64,000 bases of DNA from Adiantum capillus-veneris (Eukaryota; Streptophyta; Polypodiopsida; Polypodiales; Pteridaceae). Every line of letters starts with the position of its first letter. Positions within the stretch are counted from its first letter, which is position 1. Shown in pieces: positions 1 through 11,500 of the stretch. The notes under the pieces are model-generated. The model was given only the letters and a program-made list of their open reading frames with translations, searched no databases and had not been told where the DNA came from. Both the position numbers and the translations under genes were made by a program. The stretch lies in assembly GCA_014529385.2 (NCBI GenBank), contig CM043956.1:58785120-58849119 (forward strand), written 5' to 3'.

Positions 1-3000
1 TTTTACAAGAAGAGCTAGTACTTTAACCCATAGGTCAAATGAAATCAGTTGGACAAGAGATAGACTAGACTCCTTCGAAGCATCATAAATTAGGGTAGAA
101 GCTTCTCTATCTTGTATACATTTTAGTACAAGAAGCGAGGCTAGGGAAAGGGGTTCCACAGGAAGAGCCAGTCCTTGGGAAAGGGGAACAATCTGCAAAA
201 TTATCATAAGTTAGGATTCCATAGTCTAGGAAGAGGAGCATAGACCCAAAGATCTAATACAAAGTGCTACATTTTTTTGAATTTTACAGCACTATGAAGA
301 TAAGGCCTAGTCCTATGAGAGATACAAGGGAAGGTCTTTTCTATTTCTTTAGCTAGACGTAATTTCTCTGAAATCAGAGCTCTTTTTTCAGGGTCAGAGC
401 ATATTTTCATTCTTGCAGTGAGCTTTCCCACGACCTGGTCAATAGAAGTAATAGATTATGTAAATGATAGTCTTTTAAAGTAAAGTAAGAAGCATGAATA
501 TAAAGTGGAATGGTAGTGCTATCAACCTTTTCACCAATCAGGTAAAGAAAACCATAGAGACTGTGTGATAGCACCCCTACCTATTAGAGTATAAACTTTA
601 TACTATCATAGGCAAAAGTTTCTAGAGTCATTGTCTGAGAGAGAAAAACTGTTAAGTCAATCTCTCTTTTGCGTTTATTGTGTGTGTAGCAGTTCTAAAT
701 CTATAAAAATATACGCAAACAAACACTAAATGTTCACAGACAACAATTCTAGAAAAGTACAGTGGCTTTGCACAGTAATTTATTTGCAGTTGAAAATAAA
801 TTATGTACAAGGTAATGAAGATAACAAAATACAGCTCAAGTATCCTTAAACCCAAAGTCTGGGAAATCTTGTATCACACTACGAGATCCACCATTTGTTA
901 AGAACTGGACGTTTTAATCAAGGAAGGTAGCCCTCACCTGCACCCATAGCCAAAAGAAAAATATTCGTTAGCACGTGACTGTACGCAGGTGATGCAGGGC
1001 ATCCCAGTTGTTATCCATGTCACCTTTTAAAAAAACACATAGTTCTTAACAAGTTTTATATTTGAAAAAACATTTCTTTGGCATTTTTGCCAATCTGATA
1101 CAGGAAAGTAAACACTCATAAGGTATCTATGTATGTCAAAATTTCCAAAATTATAGACCTGAGCTCACTCCATTTTTTATTTTCATTTTTTATTAGAAAA
1201 AACATTATTTCACAAGAAATATTTATGCTTAAAATGTCATGTCTGACATACTGTAGCCCAAGCCAGATATAAACTGGTTTTTTTTAATATATATATCATA
1301 AAGTCCTAGATGAGTCAGTCCTTAGACCAGACTCAGACCTGTCCGAAAAAGAAATGACAAAAGATTTCACCAACAAAGATCAGTTAAAGGGAATATCATG
1401 AATTTCCTTACAATACCAAGGCCTTAAAAACCAACTACTAGAAGCTTTTATATATATCCTGCAAGATGTTAGGTACGAATCAGTTAATATAAACTTGAGT
1501 GAAATTAGGAAGCCAACAGAAGAAGACCGGAAAATTCTATTGAATAGCCGAGGTTCAAACCAACCAAGACCTTCAGACCTCAGTCACTAAGTTGAAGTAA
1601 TGGTAAGTTACCGAACACTATCACTAAACTTCATAGTATGAGATGTATAAAAGACAAAGTAACTTTGCAACCAGCTTACTCCAGTATGTGTTGCCACACT
1701 TTAGCTCTATAGACACTCCGGTAAGTGTTGCCATTTTTAAACAATCCAGTATGTGTTGCCACACTAAGCTTTATAAAGATTTAGAGAAAGAGCACCTATC
1801 ATAAGCTAGTACTAAGTAAATAGTTTTTAGCCAATTTAGTGAGATAGGCAACTGCTCTAAAAAACAATTCGATCTTACTAGTAGGTGATGAAAACAGGTA
1901 GAACCAGATGAGTCAATATGTAAAACCAAAATTTTCTCCTACACGTGGTCTACCAACCAAATATCAGACGACAGGACACCATTTCCGAAACCTATATTAA
2001 GTGCCCTCAGAATAATCTACAGCTAGTTCAATAGAATAGGTACCAGAACTAGACAGTGAAACAATCAAGGGACTGTCATCTTTACTAAAAAGGACCTTAG
2101 CAAAGTAGTGTTACAATAAACCAAAATATCTTTTCAACTTTATAAGATAATTACGGCTCATTTTTTTGTGAATTTCTGGTATATATTTTTTTCTTCTTGC
2201 AGTATCCCTCTCAAGAGTACATTACATCTAATGAGTAGTTTTTTTTAAACAAAACATAACATCATCCCCCATATATACAATTCCTTTCCTTTAAGTACCA
2301 TACAATCCTCTTACCTCCGCAGTCAACCTCCTTTATACCTGGCAGTCTCCCCAAAAAAATTTCATTATTCCTCAGAAAAATCAGTTTTACAGCACTTTTT
2401 ACGGCAACCAGACATATTACCATCATCATTATAAAAAACCAGGTAATTCTTAGTTTAACTTGAGCCATTCACGCTTCTTCCCTTACCAGTAAGAGTCAGA
2501 TTCCAGAACCAAGTTATATATCTATTATATTTTTTTGTTTATTTTATGAAAACAAACACCATCAGTCAAAAGGATAACACTTGCCACTCTCTAGAGTAAG
2601 AGATAATTTCAGTTTGACACAAGAAAAAGGTCAGTATCCAATATGGTCAGCAAATCAGAAAACATCTTTTAATTTATTCAAAGTTTCTTCATTCCAAAAA
2701 TTCGATACCTGTATTCTGAGTCTACTCAGTCTGAGGTCAGCACATGTAAAAAATTGTACTCCGACTCCTTAGTTTTACAGCAGACATAGGTTTCCGACAT
2801 TACATGCAAACTATTTTGAGCTTATTTTTTTAGATATTTGTGAATCTCTGGCTCTATGTAAAGACCAGCGAGACATACATCAAATAGTTGAATAAACCCA
2901 GCTAACTTTACTTTTTCCAATGCAGTCCGCTCCATAATCATGCCATTAGACATGCTCAAGTCATTTTATTCCATAGCCGATAGTGTCAGACTAATCCCCT

Positions 3001-3267
3001 CAAAAAACGCTATAAAAAACCAGATTTTTCTTTCCCCTTCCACTGATTTCACAAACCCATAACACATTAGTCAAAGCAAAACCATAACTTGCATCGATGA
3101 CAATGCAAGTCAATATTATATCTCCTCTTACACCATTTACACATGAAATCTCAGTATCCGGAAACTATTTAACAGGTTTTTTTTTTAATTTCCCGAAAAA
3201 CAGTCTCAGCAAAGCTACATAGTGTTTAAAGAAATTCCCTAGAGCAAGACAAAAAATTTCTGTTAAC
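1..3267. other. AT-rich DNA without a recognisable gene
   Basis: This stretch is AT-rich, with short A and T runs and many stops in all frames. The longest open frames are under 70 codons and match no family I know. Apart from the short repeats at 1681-1778 I see no coding, RNA or mobile-element signature. It could be intron or upstream DNA of the weak gene candidate at 3268-3360. Confidence 0.6.
1681..1778. repeat. Short degenerate tandem repeat (about 20-bp core, three units)
   Basis: The 20-base core CCAGTATGTGTTGCCACACT occurs at 1681 and again at 1745. A degenerate form (CCGGTAAGTGTTGCCA) lies between them at about 1718. The first and third units also share the following TTTAGCTCTATA / AAGCTTTATA context. 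This is a small local duplication of unknown function. Confidence 0.7.
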
Positions 3268-3360
3268 CTGAAGATTAGGAGACGATGACGCCTCCATACT
3301 GGCTTTCTCCGATTTTTTCGGCATGTTTGAGCCACAACCACCAGTAGATGGAATACACAT
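3268..3360 (-). CDS. Possible first coding exon of an unrecognised gene
   Basis: On the minus strand an ATG at 3360 opens 31 codons, rich in Ser and Lys, with second and third Met residues at codons 13 and 22. The frame ends at CAG|GTTAAC, a good plant 5' splice donor (GT at 3267-3266). A TATA-like sequence (CTATATAAAC) lies about 85 bp upstream at 3441-3450, a plausible core-promoter spacing. No further exon was found at lower coordinates and the peptide resembles no family I know, so this rests only on the promoter, ATG and donor arrangement. It may be chance or part of an unrecognised LTR. Confidence 0.2.
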
Positions 3361-3440
3361 AGTTTTGAACTAACACACGCAGAGAAATGATAACAGAGAC
3401 GCAGCTATGTGAGTATGATAACTCACCTTAGAAGTCAAGT

Positions 3441-3450
3441 TTATATAGTT
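3441..3450 (-). promoter_or_regulatory. TATA-like box upstream of the possible exon
   Basis: On the minus strand CTATATAA lies about 85 bp before the ATG at 3360, which allows transcription to start near 3412 with a short leader. It is AT-rich DNA, so chance is a serious alternative. Confidence 0.2.
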
Positions 3451-3790
3451 GATGCTCCTCTACAGCAGACGAGACAGTTGAGTTGGACAGGTTATGCCCC
3501 CAATCGAGGACGTCAGTCCAGGCACGTACACCAGTATCCCCCATAGCCTAAGATCCGGAGGCAGAATCCAGAGGTTTAGCAGGTAATATTCCACAATATC
3601 AGCACCTACTGCTCAAGAAAAAATGGCGGGGAAGACTGTCATCTCGCAGAGCGGTGGCGTGCAGTAGATGCAAGAAAGACCACAAGCCACGCTTACAGAA
3701 AATAAAGGATTTGTACTGAGACCAAATAATGTGAAGCCAAGTCGGACAGACACCTCCACCTCTGGTATAAGATAGCATATATTCCTATAG

Positions 3791-3919
3791 TAAAAAGCCC
3801 GGTTTTATTAACTAGAAGCGATTATATTCGGTGTCGGGTATTTACACCCCAGTAGATAAAAAGCCCGGTTTTATTCACTAGAAGCAATTATATTCGGTGT
3901 CGGGTATTTACACCCTAGG
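3791..3919. repeat. 66-bp tandem duplication
   Basis: A unit starting TAAAAAGCCCGG begins at 3791 and again at 3857 (period 66), with only a few substitutions over the shared part, including the CGGTGTCGGGTATTTACACC block. A third, weaker AAAGCCCGG start lies at about 4137, followed by a diverged version of the same succession of words (CGGGTAT, AGGTATTTATAC, TGCTATCC). The 66-bp pair therefore probably sits inside an older duplication of roughly 280-340 bp covering about 3857-4447. Confidence 0.75.
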
Positions 3920-4627
3920 TATTTTTATCTGCTATCCTAGCATGACCTTAGGTTTTAAAATTTCCTTAGTGTAAAACACCTTTCTATACTGTGAGTATAT
4001 GATATATTTTTGGGAAAACTTTCCAAATCATAATATGTCCCAGGAGTTAATAACCTGTTTTAATTCTAAATGGTTGGTTAAACAAACAAATCTCAAGTAT
4101 CATTTCCAGAGTAAATGGTTTTCAACTATTTAAATGTAAAGCCCGGTCAGACAAACTACATCACCCCAAGGTAAAATTTAAATAGCAATGATTCCCATAT
4201 TCATACCAAGGTCTCTAGACCCATAGCTAGTAAGTTGTATCGGGTATACAGTAGGTATTTATACATGCTATCCATGCCCTATGCAAGGCTTCCACCCGCA
4301 CAATAATGTGAAAAAAACCACCTTTTAAAGTGTGAGAGACAACACCATATTAGGCACACAAAAAAATGTTTTTATTAGAGATGGTTGGTCAAATATAAAG
4401 CCCCAAGTATAGAGTATCATTTCCAAAGTTTGGCATTCTTCATCTATTTTGCATCCTTGGTGTATTATGGCCTACTGTCATGACCAGGTTTTTTTCATAG
4501 CAACTGCACATCTCTTTATGTCAAATGAATCTATACGTCGAGCAACATTACTCCGTTATGAACAGCATCTATTCCCGCAGTTAGGAACCTCTGTTTCTCA
4601 AACAAGTGGTGGACATATCAGGACCGA

Positions 4628-4981
4628 GTGACCAGAGTGACACTTTGGGGTCGTGAACATTTCAAAAATAATATCCGATTGGTGATGCTTACTGAAGCAG
4701 TGGGTCTAGGGCCTAAGTATTATTATATCGAGCATTCCATAAAGCTTGGTTTTTCAGATCGGCTATATCTGCTAGCCCAGTTTCTACTTCCTCAGAAGAT
4801 TTTCCTATACCATAGTTATGGTCATCAGCTACGAGGATATTTTAACTGTACTCACCACACTCGGGAGTATGGGGTAGCCTTGGCGACTTGTATCGTGCCT
4901 TTGGCAGAGAGGCCAAATACTTGCTTCTACTGTGATAGCTGTTTGTGTGATCATGTGATGGGCGGCATCATAGAGATGTAG
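4628..4981 (+). other. Unrecognised 117-codon open frame
   Basis: An uninterrupted frame of 117 codons with balanced composition, ending in a Cys-rich stretch (CFYCDSCLCDH), follows a partly overlapping 60-codon frame (4449-4631). I recognise no family. The Cys/His cluster recalls a zinc ribbon, but without a homologue it may be chance or an old transposon remnant. It stops just before the GT tract and the LTR fragment, consistent with relic mobile DNA. Confidence 0.2.
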
Positions 4982-5023
4982 CTGCAAAGCTCATTAGCTA
5001 AGCTTTTTTTTGTCCCGTGACAT

Positions 5024-5028
<5 letters not shown>

Positions 5029-5116
<88 letters not shown>
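5029..5116. repeat. (GT)44 microsatellite inside an LTR relic
   Basis: About 88 bp of perfect GT. It occupies the position of the short TGTGTGTGTGTG run in the GypA LTR (about 7813-7828), and the sequence after it is homologous to that LTR. The tract is therefore an expansion of a simple repeat carried by the element. Confidence 0.95.
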
Positions 5117-5118
<2 letters not shown>

Positions 5119-5495
5119 CTCTCTCATTCCCTACTAAGAGGGCTCGCCTCCTCCCATCTAGGGATTTGCAAAGACTTTTTTGGTCTTCTCAAAGGTATCC
5201 AATTTCCCTAAGGTTTGACCATTGGACTTTTTATTGAATTTGGGAACCTTAGCATTTTGGAAGTCTTAATGGGCTGAACCTTAGGGTCTTTGAAGGCCAT
5301 TGATGCACATCGCTCCTTTGCAGATGCCCCCCCCCCCCCTTTGGATTCCTATTTTCCCTCGTTTGGATCCCTACTGTGACCGGTCTGCCAGCTTAACCAA
5401 TATACTAGGTTTTTCTCCCCTGGTACTTCCCCATTAAATGATCATTTTAACATGAGAAAATCATTTAGGAGAATTAGATATTAGTTATTATGGCA
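5117..5495 (-). mobile_element. Truncated GypA-family LTR fragment
   Basis: This segment aligns with about 7829-8208 of the GypA LTR, sharing the blocks CTCTCTCATYCC, GGGCTCGCC, ACCTTAGCATTTTGGAAG, TTTGGATCCCTACTGTG and GAGAAAATCATTTAGGAG. On the minus strand it starts with the LTR terminus (TGCCATAATAAC versus TGTCATAATAAT in GypA), so the 5' end is preserved and the copy is cut off at the GT tract. It is clearly diverged, hence an old relative. It abuts the integrase relic at 5490-6220, and its other end and any TSD are lost. Confidence 0.85.
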
Positions 5496-6220
5496 ATCAT
5501 AAACAAGATTAAAGGGTGTAGCATTTAAAGCTACCTTGAATGAAACTCTATAAGCCTATAGAGCGGCATGTAGATTCATTTCCCAATCATTTCGTCTTAA
5601 ACTAACCACTTTAGTCAATACCAAGCTAAGAATTTTATTCATGTGCTTAGCTTGCCCATTTGCTTGTGGATGATATGGTGCCGATTTTTTATGGATGACC
5701 ATAAATTCATTCAGAAGATACTCAATTACCTCATTAAGGAAATGAGTTCCCCTCTCACTGACAATTTCTATTGGTAGTCCATATCTTATCGATACATTCT
5801 CATACAAGAATGCAGTTGTGGTTCTAGCATCATTCTTTCTGGTTGCCTTATCCTCTGCCCACTTGGTCAAATAGTCCTTAGCTACAATGCTTGAGTTCTA
5901 TAAGTAGGTGATTGTATTGGTCCGACAAAATCTATACCACAGTTTACAAAATCTCTGGCCCCCATCATTGGTCTTAAAGGCTCTCTATCTACCCTGATTG
6001 GCATTTTTGCTCGTTAGCATGCATCACACCTTCGAACATATTCTTTGACATCTGCAAAATGTGTTGGCCACCATATGTCTGCCATTAAAATTTTTGTAGC
6101 GGTGGTTTCACTAGAAAAGTGACCTCCATCTAATCCATTATGTGTTTGTCTTAGAGTGGGTATATATTCATCTTCATTTGCACAGAGACGCAAGAGAGGG
6201 AAAAAGAAGCCTAAACCCAA
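5490..6220 (-). pseudogene. Ty3/gypsy integrase relic (Athila/Tat-like)
   Basis: Read on the minus strand, 6220-6014 gives an HHCC zinc-finger region (DGGHFSSETTATKIL, WWPT, CDAC). The frame then passes an in-frame TAA (GPI/GIDFVGP region) and resumes at 5870-5490 with the integrase core: MTKWAEDKATRKNDA, SERGTHFLNEVI and YHPQANGQA, ending in TPFNLVYD. These words are typical of the non-chromovirus Athila/Tat branch, unlike the three chromoviruses in this window. At least one stop and one frameshift near 5870 break it. No LTR of its own was found. The truncated LTR at 5117-5495 abuts or inserted into its 3' end. Confidence 0.85.
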
Positions 6221-6616
6221 GTATAACTTTCCAAACTTGTTTGTAGAGAGAGGGTGTAGAGAGAGAAAGACATTTGCAACACCTTTAAAAGGGGGGAGGA
6301 AAAAGTCACAAAAATTTTCAAATTCAAAAGTGGGGGAGTGGTATGTGGGGCTGCACTAGCACCCAAAAAGCTAAGAGGATCTGGTGTCTAGATATGATTG
6401 AGACCTATTGTCTTTTTAGAAGAAATGCAAATATGTATTTTCAGGCCTATGCCATTAGCTTGGTCAAACCTTCATTAGCATTTTAAGCACTTCACTAAGT
6501 GTCCAATATAAAGGGCCCAAGAAGACCCCAAACAAGTCATAATGCCAAAGTTGCATGATTAAGAGTAAACCTAAAACCTTAGGTTTCATGAGAGTGGTGA
6601 GTTTAGTTTGGGTTTG
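6221..6616. other. Non-coding flank of GypA, probably old element interior
   Basis: No coding homology seen. This DNA joined directly to 15530 onward before GypA inserted. The restored junction places a purine-rich tract ahead of an LTR start at 15539, so the segment is likely interior DNA of that older element. Confidence 0.4.
6612..6616. repeat. GypA target-site duplication, left (GTTTG)
   Basis: GTTTG at 6612-6616 immediately before the LTR is repeated at 15525-15529 immediately after the second LTR. This is the 5-bp duplication expected of Ty3/gypsy integrase. Confidence 0.95.
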
Positions 6617-8208
6617 TGTAACATTTAATGGCCTAAAATCTTTTGTGTAGCGGAATTTAGCATGAACATAGTGGGCATTTCATTAGAGTTGATTCCTAAT
6701 GAGAATTACAAGAGTGCTTGGGTGGAGAGAGCAACAAAAAACATAACACCTAGTTAGATAGCATCGACAATACTTTCAAAAGAGAGAGTAATTAAGCTAT
6801 TGACAACAGTTGAGGACCGGATTTGCATGGAGCCGGTCCCCCCTCCAAAAGGCTTTGTATTATGGTTTCTCCCATCAAGAGAGACATTGTACAATACAAT
6901 TCTTTGTGTTCCTTCAAGACTAGCTAGTGCAATGAAGATGGAAGCTTCATACACCAAGCAAAACACTTAATCAAACACAACTTGAATTATCCCCGTTCTC
7001 AGACCCAAGACCTCACACACCTTCGAAGATGGTGAGAGCTAGCAGGGTATGAGAGTAGATTGAGAGGAAAAAGAAGTATCTTACGAGAAAGAAGTACATC
7101 TCCTCACATAATCACTCATATTAGCATAGCTTAGCTTAGTAATTAGCTTGGTAGAGAAGATGAGCATGCATTGAAGCTTGGCTCTTGGTTGGATTTGCAT
7201 CCACATGCCAAGAGAGTGTTGATGTAGGCTTCTATCCCACAAGCTTGGAGTAGGTGATGAGCTCTCCATTAAAGCTTGGGAGGAGATAGAGTGTTTTTCC
7301 TTCACACATGGTCAAGTGTGAGAGTGTGTGTGTCCATGCCAAGCAAAAATCAGCCCCCTCTCTCTCTTGGGCGAGCCCTAGCTGCTAAGTTAGGCTGGCT
7401 TTTGCCTCATTGGACCTCCCCAGATCCAGCCAATAGGGATTAAGCAGCATAAGTGATAGCCTTCTGACATGTGTCCCCCTTTCCCCTTTTGGGAGAGCTT
7501 TAGATAATTAAATAATTAAACTAAACTCTCATTGGACCCCTTTGCCTCCTGGCCAATAGGAATCAGGCAAGCCATGGGGCTCCTGAATGCTCATTGGTCC
7601 CCTTGGGAGACTGCCCAATAGTCTTCTAGGACACTTAATTCTTATTGGTTTCTTTTATTAAATGTTTTTAAATTAATTAAACTAGATTTACTCTAGCTTA
7701 ATTCTCATTGGTCCACTTCAAGGGTCTTCCAATAGGAATTGGGCACACCTTGTGGGCATCTGGCCTAGGGAGCTGACATGTGTCCCTCATTCCCTTTGTG
7801 TAAAGGGAGCCTGTGTGTGTGTGTGTAGCTTTCTCTCTCATCCCCTAGCTTTGGGGCTCGCCCCCTCCCATGTAGGGATGCAGAAAGACTTTTTGGGCAC
7901 ACACACTAAGCATCCAATTTTTCCTAAGGTTGACCTTTGGACACAACCTTTGAATTTTGGAACCTTAGCATTTTGGAAGTCTTAATGGGCTGAACCTTAG
8001 GGTCTTTTTAGCCCGTTGTTTCACATGGCTCTTTTGCAGATGGCCCCCCCTTTGGATCCCTATTTTCCCTCCTTTGGATCCCTACTGTGGCCGGTCTGCT
8101 AACTTAACCAATATTCTAGCTTTTTCTCCCTTGGCACTTCCCCACATTAAATGATCAGTTTAATATGAGAAAATCATTTAGGAGAATTAGATATTGATTA
8201 TTATGACA
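6617..8208 (-). repeat. GypA 3' LTR (1592 bp)
   Basis: On the plus strand it begins TGTAACATTTAATGG and ends TTATTATGACA, with TG/CA termini in both readings. It matches 13934-15524 with two visible differences. It contains a GT run at about 7813-7828, a cluster of CCAAT boxes (7409-7733) and AT-rich segments near 7500 and 7660. It is unusually long for its family. Confidence 0.97.
7409..7733. promoter_or_regulatory. Cluster of CCAAT/ATTGG boxes in the GypA LTR
   Basis: Nine CCAAT pentamers on either strand fall in 325 bp: ATTGG at 7409, 7531, 7593, 7644 and 7707, and CCAAT at 7430, 7553, 7615 and 7729. Eight of them form four ATTGG...CCAAT pairs about 17-22 bp apart. Equal base use would predict fewer than one. 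CCAAT is the core bound by the NF-Y factor, so a role in LTR promoter activity is an inference. The same array recurs in the second LTR. Confidence 0.6.
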
Positions 8209-8222
8209 TTACCTCTCTCTTG
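8209..8222 (-). promoter_or_regulatory. GypA polypurine tract
   Basis: On the minus strand CAAGAGAGAGGTAA lies directly before the 3' LTR. This is the expected site and composition for priming plus-strand DNA synthesis. Confidence 0.85.
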
Positions 8223-8566
8223 AAATCATAGTCGTCCTCGACTATGGTGTAGAGAAGATAAAGCATATGCATGAGTCCTTTTCTTAGCGGGTAGAGGATC
8301 CCTATGTTACCCTGCGACATCATTCCATAATGGATGACTAGTCCATTTGGCGCTTGAGAGCCTGAGGCTGCCGCAAGCATGTCTGCACATTAGTCCTATC
8401 AGTCTTCCATAGTAGAGTGACAAGCTCTACTTTGGTGTTTGGGAGACGTCGTCCCCGCAAACTTGATCTAAGCATGCATACTACTTCATTTTTGTGCACA
8501 AATCAAGAAAAAGAGAGTCTTATAAGACAGAAATTTTTGTTCATTTTTAACATTTTGTACATTTGC
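8223..8566 (-). other. GypA 3' non-coding interior
   Basis: About 340 bp between the gag-pol stop and the polypurine tract. No ORF or RNA feature recognised. Confidence 0.7.
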
Positions 8567-11500
8567 TTACTCTTGGGAAGCATTGTAAGCATTGACAAGG
8601 TTTAGGTTATCCTTTAATTGTATGCCTTGCATCCATCTAGCATCTTCAAAAGGATAATTCTTAAACTTAATAAGATATCGTCTGATAGTCTTACCGCCTC
8701 TTAATACCTTGTCTTCATGTCGGAGAATGGACTCGGGCTGCAGCACCTCCTCGTGGTCCTCGATCTCCGGTGGGTCTTCAATAGTTGGTTCTTGAGGTGG
8801 CTCTCCTTTGTAAGGCTTTAAGAGGCTCACATGAAAAGCATTGTGTATGAGCCAATGATTGGGCAACTTAAGTTGATAGGCCATCTCATTGATGGGCCTA
8901 AGAATCTGGAAGGGACCATAGTACCTTTTTGCTAGTTTAGCATAGTACTTTTGGTGACCCGTAGGATTCTTGCCCGTCGTGTGCCTTAAGCGAGCCTTGG
9001 GAAACTTTAACAAGACCCAATCGTTTTCTTTAAAGGCTTGGGCTCTTCTGTGCTTGTCAGCAGCAGCCTTTTGCCTTTGCTGTGAGATAGAGATAGCATC
9101 CTTAATCTTTTGGAAAGATTCTTGTAGGTCTCGGCTATACTCATCTGCAGCGAAGATCTTCCCATGTACCTTAAGTAGCAAGGGACTTTTTGATCTTCCC
9201 TCAATTACCTCGAAAGGTGCTTTTCCTGTAGAAGTATGTATAGTGTTATTGTAAGCATACTCTACTAAGGGTAAGTACTTCTCCCATTGGGATCTTTGAT
9301 CTACTTCCGTTACATAGGCTTTTAGTAGATCGAGAATAGTTAGGTTAGCTATTTCACTTTGGCCATCAGTTTGTGGATGATAGGCCGAAGAGAAGTTTAG
9401 CCTTGTTCCTAAATTCTCAAAGAGACCCTTCCAGAAATTACTGGTCATTCTAGGATCTCTATCCGACACTATGGACATTGGCAAGCCATGGTACTTGAAA
9501 ATTTGTGAAATGAAGAGGGTTGCCATTTGATGGGCTTTGATAGTCTTTTTGACAGGTATAAAATGAGCTTGTTTACTGAACCTGTCTACTATCGTCCATA
9601 TTCCTGTATTCCCATGGATAGACTTAGGCAATCCAAAGATAAAATCCATGGATATGCTCTCCCACGGTGAATTAGGGATTGGCAAGGGTTGAAGCAATCC
9701 AAGTTGCTTCCCTCTATCAAATTTTGTCTTTTGACATACCACACATTTGGAAACATACTCATGTATGTTCACTTTCATGGTAGGCCAATAGAAATATGTT
9801 TCAATTCCCTTTAGGGTAGACTGAATCCCTCTATGCCCTGCATATGGGGGAGCATGAGATTCATACATTACTTTCTCACGTAGTGAGTTAGTAACGCATA
9901 GTCTATTGCCATAGAGAAGATAACCATCTTGTAAAATAAATGGTTCTTCTTTCTTCCCTAATGCAAGGGCTGAAATCACATCTCTAAAATCGGGATCAAT
10001 AGCATACTCATCTATCATTGAAGATAGATCATTGTGAGTTGCTATGGAAACCGCATTCACTCTCGGTCGTCTTGAGAGTGCATCGGCTACTTGATTATGC
10101 TTGCCAGCAATGTGAGCAATATGAAAATGAAATTGCGAAAGGAAATTTGCCCACCTCATTTGTTTGTCGGAGAGCTTGGTCTGCGTCATGAAGTACTTAA
10201 GACTTTGGTGATCCGTTCGCAGAATAAAAGGAGTCCCCAATAAATAGTGCTTCCATGAGTCTAAGGCATGTAGAACTGCAAGGAGCTCTTTTTCGTATAT
10301 GCCTAGAGCTTGCTCAACAGGGTCGAGCCTTCGACTCTCATAGCCTATGGCGTGCCCTTCTTGGAGCAAAACAGCCCCAAGGTAATCACCACAAGCATCA
10401 CATTGGACCTCAAATGGTTTTGAGAGATCCGGTAGTGTAAGCACAGGTTGAGAGATAAGCTTTTCTTTAAGCTTTTCGAAAGCATTGTTCTCCTTAGCAG
10501 ACCACGTATACCTAACATTTTTCTTTGTTAGGTCATGTAATGGTCCCGCAATTTGTGAGAACTTTTCTATGAAGCGTCTATAGTATGCACACATACCTAT
10601 AAAGCTTCTTAGTTCATGAAGATTCCTTGGTTTAGGCCATCCTTTTATTACCTCTAATTTGGATGGATCCATTTGGATTCCATCTTGAGAGATAATGTGA
10701 CCTAAATATTGAATCTCTTGCAAGAAAAATTCACTTTTCTTTCGATTAACATAAAGTTTATTCTCTCTTAAAACTTGAAATATTACCTGGAGGTGTTGCT
10801 TGTGTTCCTCCAATGAATTAGAGTAGATGATAATATCATCAAAGAACACTCCAGTGAAGGTTCGATGAGGCCTGAACAGCTTTTCCATCAAGCGGTTAAA
10901 TGTGGCTGGTGCATTAGTCAAGCCAAAAGGCATGACAATGTATTCGTAAAGACCAAATGTAGTACGAAATGCGGTCTTTACAATGTCTTGATCAACTATC
11001 CTTATTTGATGATAGCCACTTTTTAGGTCAATCCTACTGAAGTAGGTCGATCCTTGTAGCTTATCAAATAGGTCTTCTACCCGTGGAACGGGAAACCTAT
11101 TCTTGATAGTGATCCTATTTAGTGCTCTATAGTCGACACACATACGATATGTGCCGTCTTTCTTTTGCACTAATAGCACAGGTGAGCAAAATGGAGATGA
11201 GCTAGGCCTAACCATGCCCTTCTCAATTAACTCATGCACTTGCCGCATAATCTCCTCTTGTTGAGCTTGAGAAACTCTATAAGGAGGTTTGTTAGGCGGT
11301 GAACTTCCTGGAAGAAGTTCAATTGCATGGTCGTCATTACCTCGTTTAGGAGGTAGCTCACAAGGGATGTCGTCAATAAAGACATCTTGAAACCCCTTGA
11401 GAAAATTGGATAACTCTAATTCCTTTTGGTTGCTTTTATTTTCTTTTGCTAAAGCATTAGGTTCATTTTGAGAATCTTTAACAAAAATCATGTACACGGA

